A stretch of 32,789 nt of DNA from Desulfobulbaceae bacterium (GTDB lineage: Bacteria; Desulfobacterota; Desulfobulbia; Desulfobulbales; Desulfocapsaceae): assembly GCA_019163335.1 (NCBI GenBank), contig JAFLKM010000054.1:1-32789 (forward strand), written 5' to 3'. The notes beneath the pieces are model-generated. The model was given only the letters and a program-made list of their open reading frames with translations, was not told where the DNA came from and did not search any database. Position 1 is the stretch's first letter; the number at the start of each line of letters is the position of its first letter. This document shows positions 1 to 8,949 of the stretch, piece by piece. Both the position numbers and the translations under genes were made by a program.

Positions 1-73
1 GCTCAACCAATGTCATCCTTGGTTGTTTTCAGACTTTTTTAAACCGACTCACACATCACTCTGGGAAAAGTTC

Positions 74-790
74 ATGGCCAGCCATCAGCGATCAAAAGTC
101 ACTGCGGATCTAAAAAACAACAGACTCAATATCATTATCCCCACCACCGCCAGCCAAAAAGAAGTGGAAAAAGTTTATAGCGACATTCGGTTTTGCGTAG
201 CGGACCTCAAACCCGGCTTTAATGTCGTTACAGATTATTCTCACTGCACCTTTGCCCATTTGAGTGCCATTTCCCCCATGCGACAGATTATGGACTATCT
301 TGTCAGCAAGCAGCCAGGGAACATTATCCGGGTTATGGGAGAAACAGGGCTGATCGCCAAACAACTCCTTCGCTTTGCCGATAAATTTCAAAGTTATACA
401 CCGGCTTACGTCAACACGCAGGAGGAGGCCGAAGAGTATCTGGCAAATAACACCAAACGCAAAGGACTTCGATTCAAGCTTCATGGACATCCGATTGAAT
501 GTACCATTGATCAAAAGACAGAAACCGGAGCCCTCATTGACATCTCCGTAAGTGGATTTGCGGTGCAAGGCCTGACGATACCACTCTCCCCGGAGCAAGA
601 GATCTCCATTGCCATTCCCATGAATCATGGCAAGGACCTGACCTCATCCTTTATATCCCTGGCAAACGTCGTTCGGGTACAGGAGGATATGTTCGCCGCT
701 CAATTCCATGATCTTGATGAGGATCAGATTGCAGTGCTGTTCAAGTGGCTGGCCTATGAAGTGGGAAAAAACAAACCGGCTAAAGAATAA
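74..790 (+). CDS. PilZ-domain protein
   Basis: A 238-residue soluble protein. The C-terminal half, from about residue 128, looks like a PilZ domain: a basic KRKGLRF stretch is followed by a DISVSGFAV segment that matches the conserved D/NxSxxG element of c-di-GMP-binding PilZ domains. The N-terminal 110 residues resemble a small alpha/beta STAS-like fold but have no catalytic motif I can name. The ATG at 74 is preferred because a GGGAAAAG stretch lies just upstream. A TTG at 23 in the same frame would add 17 residues. The role is inferred as a c-di-GMP-responsive effector; partner and process are unknown. It stands alone, convergent with the trxC gene that follows. Confidence 0.7.
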   Translation: MASHQRSKVTADLKNNRLNIIIPTTASQKEVEKVYSDIRFCVADLKPGFNVVTDYSHCTFAHLSAISPMRQIMDYLVSKQPGNIIRVMGETGLIAKQLLRFADKFQSYTPAYVNTQEEAEEYLANNTKRKGLRFKLHGHPIECTIDQKTETGALIDISVSGFAVQGLTIPLSPEQEISIAIPMNHGKDLTSSFISLANVVRVQEDMFAAQFHDLDEDQIAVLFKWLAYEVGKNKPAKE

Positions 791-836
791 CCCCCAGATG
801 GCGGAGTAAAGTGCTGACCCGTTCGCTACCTTTCAA

Positions 837-1289
837 TCACTTGCGGGCTTGTGCCAGCTGCTCCAGTTTCTGACGGAGTTGGGGCTCGGGCGGTGCGCCC
901 ACCAGCTGATCAATGAGCTGGCCATTCTTGAAAAAGAGCAGGGTCGGCACGCCCCGGATCTGATAATGACCGGCGGTGCCTGGATGGAGGGAGGTGTTGA
1001 GGGTGCCGATCTGGACCCGGCCCAGATATTCCCTGTTTAACCGGAAAACCAGCGGGGCCAGGGCCTTGCAGGGGCCGCAGGTGGGGGAGTAGCAGTCCAC
1101 CATCACCGGCAGGGTGGCCTTCTTGATAAAGTTCTGGAATTCATGATCGGTGAGCTCAACGGGCTGGGCGCTTCCGCGAAGGTCCAGGGGCACGCCGCAT
1201 TTACCGCACTTTGGCTGCAGATGCTGGCGATCGGCTGGAATCCGGTTCTTCGCGGAGCAGGACGGGCAGGGCACGATAAAGGTATTCAT
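837..1289 (-). CDS. trxC: Thioredoxin 2 (zinc-ribbon thioredoxin)
   Basis: A 150-residue cytoplasmic protein-disulfide reductase. The N-terminus carries a zinc ribbon (C8-x2-C11 and C28-x2-C31) typical of TrxC. A thioredoxin fold follows with the redox motif C71-G-P-C74, the cis-proline segment RGVPTLL and the late FKNGQ strand. The usual Trp before the CGPC is replaced by Thr (SPTCGPC). It starts 4 bases after the cooC stop, with an AGAGGAA ribosome site inside the end of cooC, so the two are almost certainly co-transcribed. Family knowledge: Trx2 reduces oxidised proteins and is often tied to oxidative stress. Its link here to a CODH maturation ATPase is inference. Confidence 0.9.
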   Translation of the reverse strand: MNTFIVPCPSCSAKNRIPADRQHLQPKCGKCGVPLDLRGSAQPVELTDHEFQNFIKKATLPVMVDCYSPTCGPCKALAPLVFRLNREYLGRVQIGTLNTSLHPGTAGHYQIRGVPTLLFFKNGQLIDQLVGAPPEPQLRQKLEQLAQARK

Positions 1290-1293
1290 GGTT

Positions 1294-2088
1294 CTATTCC
1301 TCTGGAGATGAGTATTCTAAAGGGGGGCTGCTGATTGATCCGATCAATGCTTTCATCAGCAGTTGCGGGGTATCTTCAGCCGGGGCAGATATGTGGGTGA
1401 GCGGAATCTCGGCTCGCTCCGCGTCCCGGATGGCCTGAGAATCGGCAAAAAAGGCGATGGGCACAACCCCAAGGCCCTCACTTAAAAATGCCTGATCCTT
1501 CTCGTCTCTGATCAGATTGCCGACGAAATCAATCCTGGCAATCTTGACATCCTCGGCCAGTTTCTTGATCTTGAGGGCGGTTCGGATGGAGGAACGCGAG
1601 GGGATGACGACAATTAAAAGCTGGTCGACGCTTGCGATGGTGCCTCGCCCGAGATGCTCAACCCCTGCCTCCATGTCGAGGAGAACAATCTGTTCCGGTG
1701 ACAGCAGGAGTTTGGTCAGCATCCGGCGCAGGACGTTGTTTTCCGGGCAGGCACAGCCCTTGTCCCCGGTCTGGATGGCACCCAGCACCATGAGTTTGAA
1801 CCCCTCATGACTGATCATGAAGTCCTGCAAAAGATCATTTACCTGGGGGTTCATATTGTAAAATGGAGACCCTTCCACCTTGCCGGAGCGTTCAACGAGA
1901 AGCCTGGTCATCTCGGCAATGGGCCGGATGGCAGCAACATCCTTGACCCCCAGGGTCTCCGCCATGTGCGGGCTGGGATCGGCATCTATAATCAGAACAT
2001 CCTTGCCGGCCTTTTTGAATTCATTGCCAAGCAAGGCCATGATCGTGGTCTTGCCCACTCCCCCTTTTCCGCTGATCGCAATCTTCAT
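1294..2088 (-). CDS. cooC: CooC-type ATPase for CO dehydrogenase nickel insertion
   Basis: A 264-residue P-loop ATPase of the MinD/ParA (SIMIBI) class. The deviant Walker A GKGGVGKTT is at residues 7-15, IIDADPS is at 33-39, and LLDMEAGVEHLGRG is the switch II region. The decisive mark is the C112-x-C114 pair in GCACPENN, which matches the metal-binding CxC of CooC proteins that dimerise around nickel for CO dehydrogenase maturation. The start at 2088 has a GGAG ribosome site; an in-frame ATG at 2118 would add ten residues. Transcription is leftward into trxC. No CODH or ACS gene lies in the window, so the client is inferred. Confidence 0.85.
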   Translation of the reverse strand: MKIAISGKGGVGKTTIMALLGNEFKKAGKDVLIIDADPSPHMAETLGVKDVAAIRPIAEMTRLLVERSGKVEGSPFYNMNPQVNDLLQDFMISHEGFKLMVLGAIQTGDKGCACPENNVLRRMLTKLLLSPEQIVLLDMEAGVEHLGRGTIASVDQLLIVVIPSRSSIRTALKIKKLAEDVKIARIDFVGNLIRDEKDQAFLSEGLGVVPIAFFADSQAIRDAERAEIPLTHISAPAEDTPQLLMKALIGSISSPPLEYSSPEE

Positions 2089-2366
2089 TCCGTCTCCATC
2101 CCTTTCTTTTATATGCAAGATACCCTTGAATCGTTCGACCTTGTTCAGTATAGTCCTGCAAGCATAGTTCCTCCGGTGTCATCCGGGTTCTTCTCATAAT
2201 AATCAGCACTGAGGGGCAATGCCCTTCTTTTTTATCCGATTTTCATAAATTCTGTTTCAGGCAGGAATGGGCGCCACAATAAATGCCCGTTTGAGACAGC
2301 AACTAATGCCACTCCCCGGGAATAAAAAGACCCCGTAAAAACATCCTAGCCGGCACATCACCCACC
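2089..2366. other. Divergent intergenic region between cooC and waaA
   Basis: About 280 bases between two divergently oriented genes. It should hold the promoters of both. I see no clear sigma70 pair and no coding signal. It contains one terminator-like hairpin on the plus strand at 2211-2232, described separately. Confidence 0.5.
2211..2232 (+). terminator. Orphan terminator-like hairpin
   Basis: A 7-bp stem GAGGGGC/GCCCTTC with one G-T pair and loop AAT is followed by a run of T residues. This has the form of a rho-independent terminator reading rightward. No plus-strand gene ends before it, so it may end a short leader or small RNA upstream of waaA, or be fortuitous. Confidence 0.35.
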
Positions 2367-3653
2367 ATGCTTGCACTCTACAACCTCATCCAGATCCTCC
2401 TGCTGCCCATCGCCCTGCCCTTCCTGCTGGTCTTTGTTCTCTTAACGCCCCGATACCGCCATCGCACCTGGCGGCGGCTGGGACTTGGCATTGGAGCGCG
2501 GGTCCGAGAGAAAAGGCCGAAGGGGAGACAGACCATCTGGATACACGCCCTCTCGGTGGGTGAGGTCACCTCGGCCCTCCCCCTTATCTGCGGCATCCGT
2601 GAACGGTTCCCGGATATTTTTCTCGTCTTTTCCGCCACCACCACTTCAGGTTCCAAGGTCGCGGAAGACCTCATGGCCGACCGGGCCGACCTTGTCATCC
2701 CCTTTCCCCTGGACATCCTGCCGGTGACGGCCGCCTTTGTCAGACACATCAGGCCTGATCTTTTTATCCTGGTGGAGACCGACTTCTGGCCCAACCTCCT
2801 GACCTGCCTGCAACGCCGCAACATTCCCGCGATGCTCGTCAATGGCCGAATCTCACGCCAGTCCATGGCCTCCTACCGCCGCTTCACCTTTTTCTTCCGG
2901 CCCCTGTTTCAAACCTTCCGCCACCTCTGCATGCAAACCGAGGGCGACCGGCGCAACATGATTGATCTCGGCGTGCCGGCTGACCGGGTCCATACCCTGG
3001 GAAACCTCAAATTCGATACCCCGAGCATCACCGCCGGCAGCCACTTTCTACCCTTTCCCATGTCTCTGCCGGATCAACACCTGCTGTTTGTCGCCGGTTC
3101 TACCCATAAAGGGGAAGAAGAAATCATCCTGAACGTCTTTGTCCGGCTGCGGGCATCCTATCCTGATCTATATCTGGTCATCGCCCCGCGCGATATCAGC
3201 AGAGGCAAGGAGATTCAAGGGCTGGCCGCCTCCAGAGGCATCAGCTCCTCATGCCGCTATGAGAAAAACAGTGAAAATCGCCAACTTCTGGTCCTTGACA
3301 CCATTGGCGAACTGGCGGGCTGCTACCGTTTTGCCGACATCGCCTTTGTCGGCGGCAGCCTGGTGGCCTTGGGCGGCCACAATCCCATTGAACCGGCGGT
3401 CATGCAGACCCCGGTGCTCTTTGGCCCGCACATGGAAGACTTTGCCGAGATCAGCGCCGAGCTCCTGGCCGATGGCGGCGCTCAACGCATTGATGATGAA
3501 GAGAGTTTTTTTCAGGCAGCCAACGGCTGGCTTGGCAACCCCAGACTCCGCGAGGAAGCAGGGCTTGCCGCCCTGTCCTGTGTAAAAAAACAGCAAGGGG
3601 TCATAGAACTTCACCTCCAACTCATCCAGACGCTCATCCATCCGGCGCCATGA
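2367..3653 (+). CDS. waaA: 3-deoxy-D-manno-octulosonic acid transferase (Kdo transferase)
   Basis: A 428-residue GT-B glycosyltransferase, GT30 family, that adds Kdo to lipid A precursor on the inner face of the cytoplasmic membrane. An N-terminal hydrophobic anchor spans about residues 4-27. Family motifs in order are ALSVGEV near residue 61, LVETDFWPN, LVNGRIS, GNLKFD, and the C-terminal FVGGSLVALGGHNPIEPA that binds the CMP-Kdo nucleotide. Length is normal for the family. The product implies a Gram-negative cell with LPS. comEC follows 18 bases later on the same strand, so the two probably share a transcript. Whether it adds one or several Kdo residues cannot be read from sequence. Confidence 0.93.
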   Translation: MLALYNLIQILLLPIALPFLLVFVLLTPRYRHRTWRRLGLGIGARVREKRPKGRQTIWIHALSVGEVTSALPLICGIRERFPDIFLVFSATTTSGSKVAEDLMADRADLVIPFPLDILPVTAAFVRHIRPDLFILVETDFWPNLLTCLQRRNIPAMLVNGRISRQSMASYRRFTFFFRPLFQTFRHLCMQTEGDRRNMIDLGVPADRVHTLGNLKFDTPSITAGSHFLPFPMSLPDQHLLFVAGSTHKGEEEIILNVFVRLRASYPDLYLVIAPRDISRGKEIQGLAASRGISSSCRYEKNSENRQLLVLDTIGELAGCYRFADIAFVGGSLVALGGHNPIEPAVMQTPVLFGPHMEDFAEISAELLADGGAQRIDDEESFFQAANGWLGNPRLREEAGLAALSCVKKQQGVIELHLQLIQTLIHPAP

Positions 3654-3671
3654 TGGCTCTGTGAAAATTCT

Positions 3672-6194
3672 GTGATCACCAGGCTCTCGCAGCTCCTTTC
3701 CACCCACCTCCTCCTGGCTGTCACCTTCTGTTTTGCCCTGGGCATCCCCTGCGCCCTCGCCTGCAAGGAGATCGGCTGTACCCCGGGCCAGCTTCTTGTC
3801 CTGCCTCTGCTCACCGGCGGCTGCGCCTTTTTTTTCCACCGGCGCTGCCATCCCCGGGCAGCGCTCCTGTTTCTCCTCGCCTTTCTGTTCAGCTCAGGGC
3901 TTGTGCATGGATTGCTGGCCGCTCGTACGCCGCCGGATGCCCGCCATATTTTCAATCTGATCAAGGAAGAACAGGAGACGGTGCTGATCTGCACCCTGGA
4001 GCAGCTCCCCGGATTTAACGGCAAAAACAGCACCTTGCTGGTGGATGTCCACTCCCTGCGGATGAAAGACGATGCCGGGTTCATCGGCACCCGTGGCCTT
4101 GTCCAACTGAGACTCAAAGATCCCTGGCCCAAAGCATTGATGCCGGGAGACCAGCTTGCCATCCGGGCCCGCCTGAGTCCTCCGTCCACCTTTCAGAACC
4201 CGGGCGGTTTTGACTATCCCGCCTATCTGGCCCGGCAGGATATCTGGGTTACGGGCTGGATCAGCTCTCCCCTTTTTATCCAGCAGATCGCAAAAGAGCA
4301 GACCGTCCTGCACCGCCTGCGCTTCCTGCCCGAGAAACTTCGCACCCGCATCAGCACCTTTATTGAACAGAGGGCCGATCCTGAAATCAGCAGTGTCTAT
4401 AAGGCGCTGCTGATCGGCGAGGCCTCGGGCATCAGCGAGGAAATCCTTGAGGCATTCAAGGGCTCGGGCACCATGCATATCCTCAGCATCTCCGGGGCTC
4501 ATCTCTCCATCCTTGCCGCCTTTCTCTTCTTTTCCTTTTACTGGCTGCTGCGAAGATCGGAATATCTGATCCTCCATTTCCCGGTCAAAAAAATCGCGGC
4601 CATTCTCTGCCTGCCGCCCCTGACCATTTACTCCCTGCTGGCCGGGGCCGGCACCCCGATCATCCGTTCGTTGATCATGGTCTTCGTCTTTATGGCCGCC
4701 CTCTGTGCCGACAAACAAAAGTCGCTTTTCATCCCCCTGGCACTGGCCGCACTCATCATCCTTGTCTGGGATCCCAACAGTCTTTTCACCGCCTCGTTTC
4801 AACTCTCCTTCATGGCGGTGGCCTCCATGGCCATGACGGCGCCGCTCATAGCCGGAATCAGTCGAACAGAGGAAAAGGCAGAGAGTACAGGGGCCAGATT
4901 CAAACAAGGAATTCTTCGCTATCTCCTTGCGGCCCTCACCGTTTCAATGGCCGTCACCATTGGCACAGCCCCCCTGCTGCTCTATTATTTTAACCGTCTC
5001 TCAGTAATTGGGCCTGCGGCCAACCTGCTGATTGAAGGGCTGATCTGTTTCTGGAGCCTGCCCATAGGCTTTCTCGCCTGCCCGCTTATCTTTATTGCCC
5101 CACCCGCCGCCGCCCTGCTCCTGCATCTTGGCGGTTATGGCCTTATCCTTTCGCTGAAACTGGCAACTTTTTTTAACGACCTTCCATTTTCCACCCTCTG
5201 GCTGCCAACACCTACGCCAGGCTTGATTGTTCTGTACTACGCGGCCATCCTTCTCTGTTTATCCGCAATGACGGCCACAAGAGGTGCCTCCGAGAATCCT
5301 TTCCTCCGCAAGACCGCCATGGCTGTCGGCGGCAGTGTCTGGTTGCTGATTCTTTTCCTCTTCTTCCTGCCGCCGGGGGAGCTTTTTAAACAAAAAATTA
5401 CATCCAGTGCGATCACCTTCCTTGATGTGGGCCAAGGCAGCTCAACCTTCCTGGAGCTGCCATCCGGCAAACGGGTCCTCATCGACGGCGGCGGCGCTGA
5501 GTCTCCAAGGTTTAATGTCGGTGAAGATATCATCGCCCGCTTTCTCTGGCAGCGGGGCATCAAGCATCTCGACGGGATCATGATCACCCATAGCGACGCC
5601 GACCACTACAACGGCATCCCCTTTCTGCTCCATCATTTTAGACCGAATATCCTCTGGATCAATGACTTTAGCGGCCATGACCATGACTGGGAGAAGCTGC
5701 TGCAACTGGCCGACAGGCTCCATGTCGCAGTCAGAATTCCACAAGCCGGGGAACAGTTAATCCAAGGCGGGACAGCCCGGGTAGTCTCCCTGGGCAACCC
5801 AGTGGGAGCGGAAATTACGGAAACAAACGACAGCAGCCTGATCCTGCGCTTTGACGAGGGCGGAGCAAAAAACTTCTCCTGCCTCTTTGCAGGCGATATC
5901 GGCCGCAAGACAGAAGCCCGGTTAGTGAACGAGAATTTCCCTTTGCAATCAAGCCTCCTGCTCTCCCCGCACCATGGTTCCTCCACCTCCAACTCCGAAG
6001 CCTTCTTGAAGGCAGTGAACCCGCACACCATCGTGGTCTCGGCCGGACGTTTTCGGCCCAACAACTTTCCCACGCCTGAGGTCCGGCAGCGCTGCACAGC
6101 CCTTGGGATTACCATGGTTGTCACCGCCGACCATGGCGCCATCACCATCACCGACAAGGAAATAAAATGGCAAGGCACAAATAAAGACTTGTGA
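3672..6194 (+). CDS. comEC: ComEC/Rec2-family DNA-uptake channel protein
   Basis: An 840-residue polytopic membrane protein. The first two segments and a soluble OB-like DUF4131 region occupy about residues 1-220. The Competence domain, rich in hydrophobic segments and containing GSGTMHILSISGAHL, runs from about 230 to 520. A metallo-beta-lactamase-like domain from about 575 to 835 contains THSDADHYNG (HxDxDH, near residue 638) and SPHHGSS. This is the full domain order of ComEC, which carries single-stranded DNA across the inner membrane in natural transformation. The GTG start at 3672 lies 18 bases after waaA. No other competence gene is in the window, so active transformation is not shown. 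Confidence 0.92.
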   Translation: MITRLSQLLSTHLLLAVTFCFALGIPCALACKEIGCTPGQLLVLPLLTGGCAFFFHRRCHPRAALLFLLAFLFSSGLVHGLLAARTPPDARHIFNLIKEEQETVLICTLEQLPGFNGKNSTLLVDVHSLRMKDDAGFIGTRGLVQLRLKDPWPKALMPGDQLAIRARLSPPSTFQNPGGFDYPAYLARQDIWVTGWISSPLFIQQIAKEQTVLHRLRFLPEKLRTRISTFIEQRADPEISSVYKALLIGEASGISEEILEAFKGSGTMHILSISGAHLSILAAFLFFSFYWLLRRSEYLILHFPVKKIAAILCLPPLTIYSLLAGAGTPIIRSLIMVFVFMAALCADKQKSLFIPLALAALIILVWDPNSLFTASFQLSFMAVASMAMTAPLIAGISRTEEKAESTGARFKQGILRYLLAALTVSMAVTIGTAPLLLYYFNRLSVIGPAANLLIEGLICFWSLPIGFLACPLIFIAPPAAALLLHLGGYGLILSLKLATFFNDLPFSTLWLPTPTPGLIVLYYAAILLCLSAMTATRGASENPFLRKTAMAVGGSVWLLILFLFFLPPGELFKQKITSSAITFLDVGQGSSTFLELPSGKRVLIDGGGAESPRFNVGEDIIARFLWQRGIKHLDGIMITHSDADHYNGIPFLLHHFRPNILWINDFSGHDHDWEKLLQLADRLHVAVRIPQAGEQLIQGGTARVVSLGNPVGAEITETNDSSLILRFDEGGAKNFSCLFAGDIGRKTEARLVNENFPLQSSLLLSPHHGSSTSNSEAFLKAVNPHTIVVSAGRFRPNNFPTPEVRQRCTALGITMVVTADHGAITITDKEIKWQGTNKDL

Positions 6195-6392
6195 ACTCAG
6201 AGATCCGGTCAGAAGAGACCTGCGAAGGTATGGGGCCATTTTCAACCCATGAAGCGCGGTTGACGGACCTATGCTGGCTGAATATTCAACTGAATCGGCA
6301 CGGAGATGGGCACAGTTCTGGACTCAATGGCACGGGGGGGAGGAGAAAGGGGAAAAAGAATGTTCTTAATGTGTAAAACTATTTGGCTTGCC

Positions 6393-6423
6393 AACTCCAG
6401 AACCCCTGGATGGATCTGGAGTT
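6393..6423. terminator. Convergent-gene hairpin, possible bidirectional terminator
   Basis: A perfect 9-bp stem AACTCCAGA/TCTGGAGTT with a 13-base loop lies between the convergent ends of comEC and the beta-helix gene. It has no T run on either side, so a terminator role is inferred only from position. The rest of 6195-6441 shows nothing I can assign. Confidence 0.3.
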
Positions 6424-6441
6424 TCAAGGTTGCTGACACCT

Positions 6442-7863
6442 CTACGGCTGTATCCTGATGTTTGGATACATGCCTTCATTAACCCCAAACTGAAAAGGCT
6501 GGATGGTGTTCAAGGACAATCGTTGATTTTTCTGGGCATGTCCCGCATTTTCCCAGTTTTTATAAAAGGCACCATTGGCGTGAAGAATATGGTGGATACG
6601 CTCCTTGAACGCCCCCACAAACATTGCGCCGTTACCTTCAAAACACATTTTTCCCTGGGAAAAAATGGACTTGATTTCACTCAGCTTTTTCAGGGAGATA
6701 CTGTTTTCTGCAAGCTCTTCTTTGTTTCTCACCAGCCCCCACACCAGATGCTCGGCCGGGATTTCCAGCGGCACTTCGATGTCGATAATAGTGTGAGGCA
6801 TAATTACACACCCTTCATTAATTGTCAGTCTGCTTTCTTTCTTGCCAAACAAAAAACTGTTAAAGCCAACAAAAACGTTTGGTTTCAGGTCTGCTTCAAT
6901 GATCTTTGCGCCATGGGCGGTGACATTGTTCCCTTCAAGGGTGGAATTGATGATAAAACAGTTTTCCTGGGCATTTGCCCCTTTGCCAAGGTTCGAATTT
7001 TCGATATAGGCCCTCTGAGCAACGAGCACATTGTCAGCAATCTTAATAACCGGCAGCACCACGGCATAGCGGTCCAAGGAAGCTGTTTTAGGAATTGATT
7101 CAATGACCTCAAGATTGACATAATCAAAAACCCGTTGGAATTCGCTTTTCCTTTCGTCAATAAAATCAATAAGAATGCCCCAAGGCACCTTGTCCGGGGA
7201 CAGGGAAACATAGTGTTCCAGCGCCTCTGCTGGATATTTATAGAAGAAGTTGAAATTATTGTGGCTGTTCACCCAGATTGTGCCGGGGTCAACCTTGAGA
7301 TGAGAAATTTCTCCAGCCTGGACATACGAATATGCACCAATGACACAGTCACGCATGGTCGTCAGATCCACGGTGGCAAAAGGACCCAGGAAACAACCGT
7401 CGGATGGTGAGCCATGAATATTTACGTAATCCATGGCAAGTGTATCCTTGATAAAAAACTTCTCAGGTGTTTCCGGATCATGGGAATAATTGTGCACCAG
7501 AGTTTTAATAAGAACGCTGTCTTCAATGTCGATGATTTCATCTTTTGTCAGGGTCAAGATGAACTTGTTGAAATTAACATCGCACCCTTTACGCTTGAGT
7601 TCATCCCCCCGGATATCACTTTTATAGAGAATAGAATTTCTCACCCGGCTCTTGCCCAGGAAATAACTGCCGGCTATGGCAGAATGCTCGAAATGAAGGT
7701 CAAGGGGATGATCCGGAGTGATCCCGTAAAAGGCATAAAACTTACTCATCTGATCAAGGGGGATGAGCTCAACGGCAAATGGGCTCACATCAAAATTCAG
7801 CTCACGAAGGTTGATATTCACCCTCTGCACAATTCTATTAAAAAGTTTGTTCAGCTCTTTCAT
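6442..7863 (-). CDS. Left-handed beta-helix (hexapeptide-repeat-like) protein of unknown function
   Basis: A 473-residue soluble protein. Two stretches, about residues 55-200 and 265-370, have the alternating hydrophobic/turn pattern of left-handed beta-helix acyltransferases and sugar-phosphate transferases (for example VFVGFNSFLFG, DCVIGAYSYVQAG, NVLVAQRAYIENSNLG). No catalytic histidine context of a named acyltransferase stands out. The C-terminal region of about 100 residues is not repetitive. It lies 28 bases downstream of the CBS-domain gene on the same strand, which suggests an operon and possible adenylate control, but that is inference. A gamma-carbonic-anhydrase-like or nucleotidyltransferase-associated helix cannot be excluded. 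Confidence 0.6.
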   Translation of the reverse strand: MKELNKLFNRIVQRVNINLRELNFDVSPFAVELIPLDQMSKFYAFYGITPDHPLDLHFEHSAIAGSYFLGKSRVRNSILYKSDIRGDELKRKGCDVNFNKFILTLTKDEIIDIEDSVLIKTLVHNYSHDPETPEKFFIKDTLAMDYVNIHGSPSDGCFLGPFATVDLTTMRDCVIGAYSYVQAGEISHLKVDPGTIWVNSHNNFNFFYKYPAEALEHYVSLSPDKVPWGILIDFIDERKSEFQRVFDYVNLEVIESIPKTASLDRYAVVLPVIKIADNVLVAQRAYIENSNLGKGANAQENCFIINSTLEGNNVTAHGAKIIEADLKPNVFVGFNSFLFGKKESRLTINEGCVIMPHTIIDIEVPLEIPAEHLVWGLVRNKEELAENSISLKKLSEIKSIFSQGKMCFEGNGAMFVGAFKERIHHILHANGAFYKNWENAGHAQKNQRLSLNTIQPFQFGVNEGMYPNIRIQP

Positions 7864-7891
7864 AGCATATCCTGATGTCTGTTATTTGTTT

Positions 7892-8503
7892 TCACGACAC
7901 ATCCGAGATTTTGAACCCAAGCGGAGATGCAGGAAAACCTGGATGGCCCTCTTCAAGTGACACAATTTCATGGAAAAGCGCTGCAAAGACGTCAGCAAGC
8001 CTGATAATGCCGACTATTTCTTCGTTCCGAGTCACCAGCAATGATGTATGTGCTCCGGCAACCAGTTTACTGATAGCGGTATCAATAGCGCTATCCTCAG
8101 AGACATATTCCCCAGGAGTGAGTGTCTGCATGAATTCTTCTACTTTTTTTGCTGCGACTTCTCGCAATATATCTTCTTTAATAATCTTTTTTTGGGTTGA
8201 AAATTGATCGCGGATATGCGCAATAAAGGCTTCGCTGAATTTGAATTTTCGCATCTCCTCTATTTCATTGTCGAATTCACGTTCATTTTCCAAAGCCTTC
8301 AGCACCCGGAGCTGGCTTATTTTTCCGACTACGTGTCCATCCAGATCAAAAACGAGGATAACCCTGTGCTGAAACTTACTCACCGCATAGACCTCCTGGG
8401 CTCGCTCAAGCACCCAGATAGCCTCAACAAGGGATGTCCCCACCGGGACGGCCGCATATTCAGAGATGGGAACCATAAGGTCTTTCACAAGATAGTTTTT
8501 CAC
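7892..8503 (-). CDS. Tandem CBS-domain protein
   Basis: A 203-residue protein with two CBS modules: the first at about residues 5-70 (KDLMVPISEYAAVPVGTS), the second at about 120-185 (EFMQTLTPGEYVSEDSAID and VTRNEEIVGIIRLADVF). A charged helical linker lies between them. CBS pairs bind adenosine nucleotides and usually regulate a partner. There is no attached enzymatic domain, so this is a stand-alone sensor. The gene is first in a leftward pair with the beta-helix gene. A second, unrelated-looking CBS protein lies at 21031-21651. Confidence 0.8.
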   Translation of the reverse strand: MKNYLVKDLMVPISEYAAVPVGTSLVEAIWVLERAQEVYAVSKFQHRVILVFDLDGHVVGKISQLRVLKALENEREFDNEIEEMRKFKFSEAFIAHIRDQFSTQKKIIKEDILREVAAKKVEEFMQTLTPGEYVSEDSAIDTAISKLVAGAHTSLLVTRNEEIVGIIRLADVFAALFHEIVSLEEGHPGFPASPLGFKISDVS

Positions 8504-8769
8504 AATACCCCCTCAGCGACAAAACGGATTTTCAAGTAGTTATTACCCAAGCTCAACCTCACTGTCCCACTGTCAATAACTAATAATCTAAAAAATATTC
8601 AGGCGCGTGTCAACAACTCTTCAGGGATGCCTCAGTAGCAAGGGGTAGAAGCCTCTTCAAGCAAATCAATCGGCAAAACACTTGACCCGTTCATCTGGGT
8701 TAGAAAAAAAACTGACAAGGGGCAACATCTTCACAGTTTCCCCATTGTCTCTTCCACACAGATAAGTAG

Positions 8770-8799
8770 TTGACATTTAAAGCCACTCATACTTACTAT
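8770..8799 (+). promoter_or_regulatory. Predicted sigma70 promoter of the PEPCK-family gene
   Basis: A perfect -35 TTGACA at 8770-8775 is separated by 18 bases from TACTAT at 8794-8799, a 4/6 match to the -10 consensus. Transcription from here would place the long hairpin at 8824-8879 inside the 5' untranslated region of the downstream gene. Confidence 0.5.
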
Positions 8800-8823
8800 A
8801 GAAAACCAGAAGGACAATTTTTT

Positions 8824-8896
8824 AGTGCCTTACAGATTATCTTCTTGTAAAAAAACAAGAAGATAATCTGTAAGGCACTCATCCCGTTTATCGGGG
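8824..8896 (-). repeat. Long-hairpin repeat, copy 1 (inverted)
   Basis: A perfect 24-bp inverted repeat, arms 8824-8847 and 8856-8879, with loop TAAAAAAA. The companion small hairpin CCCGTTTATCGGGG lies at 8883-8896. The whole unit is reverse-oriented relative to copies 2-5. It sits between the predicted promoter and the PEPCK-family start. No T run follows, so it is not a plain rho-independent terminator. Confidence 0.9.
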
Positions 8897-8949
8897 GTCA
8901 GCATTTTATACTTTTAACAATTCCACATCCACGAGAGGAGCTATAATTC

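Larger units (their letters stand above)
8504..8949. other. Long intergenic region with promoter and hairpin repeat
   Basis: About 445 bases between divergent genes with no credible reading frame. It holds a sigma70-like promoter at 8770-8799 facing the PEPCK-family gene, the first copy of the long-hairpin repeat at 8824-8896, and a GAGGAG ribosome site at 8935-8940. The stretch 8504-8765 shows nothing further that I can name. Confidence 0.6.

Noticed and set aside
3894-4907. 337-residue open frame antisense to comEC
   Set aside because: Composition is charged and repetitive in Gly, Asp and Gln, as expected from the complement of a membrane protein gene.
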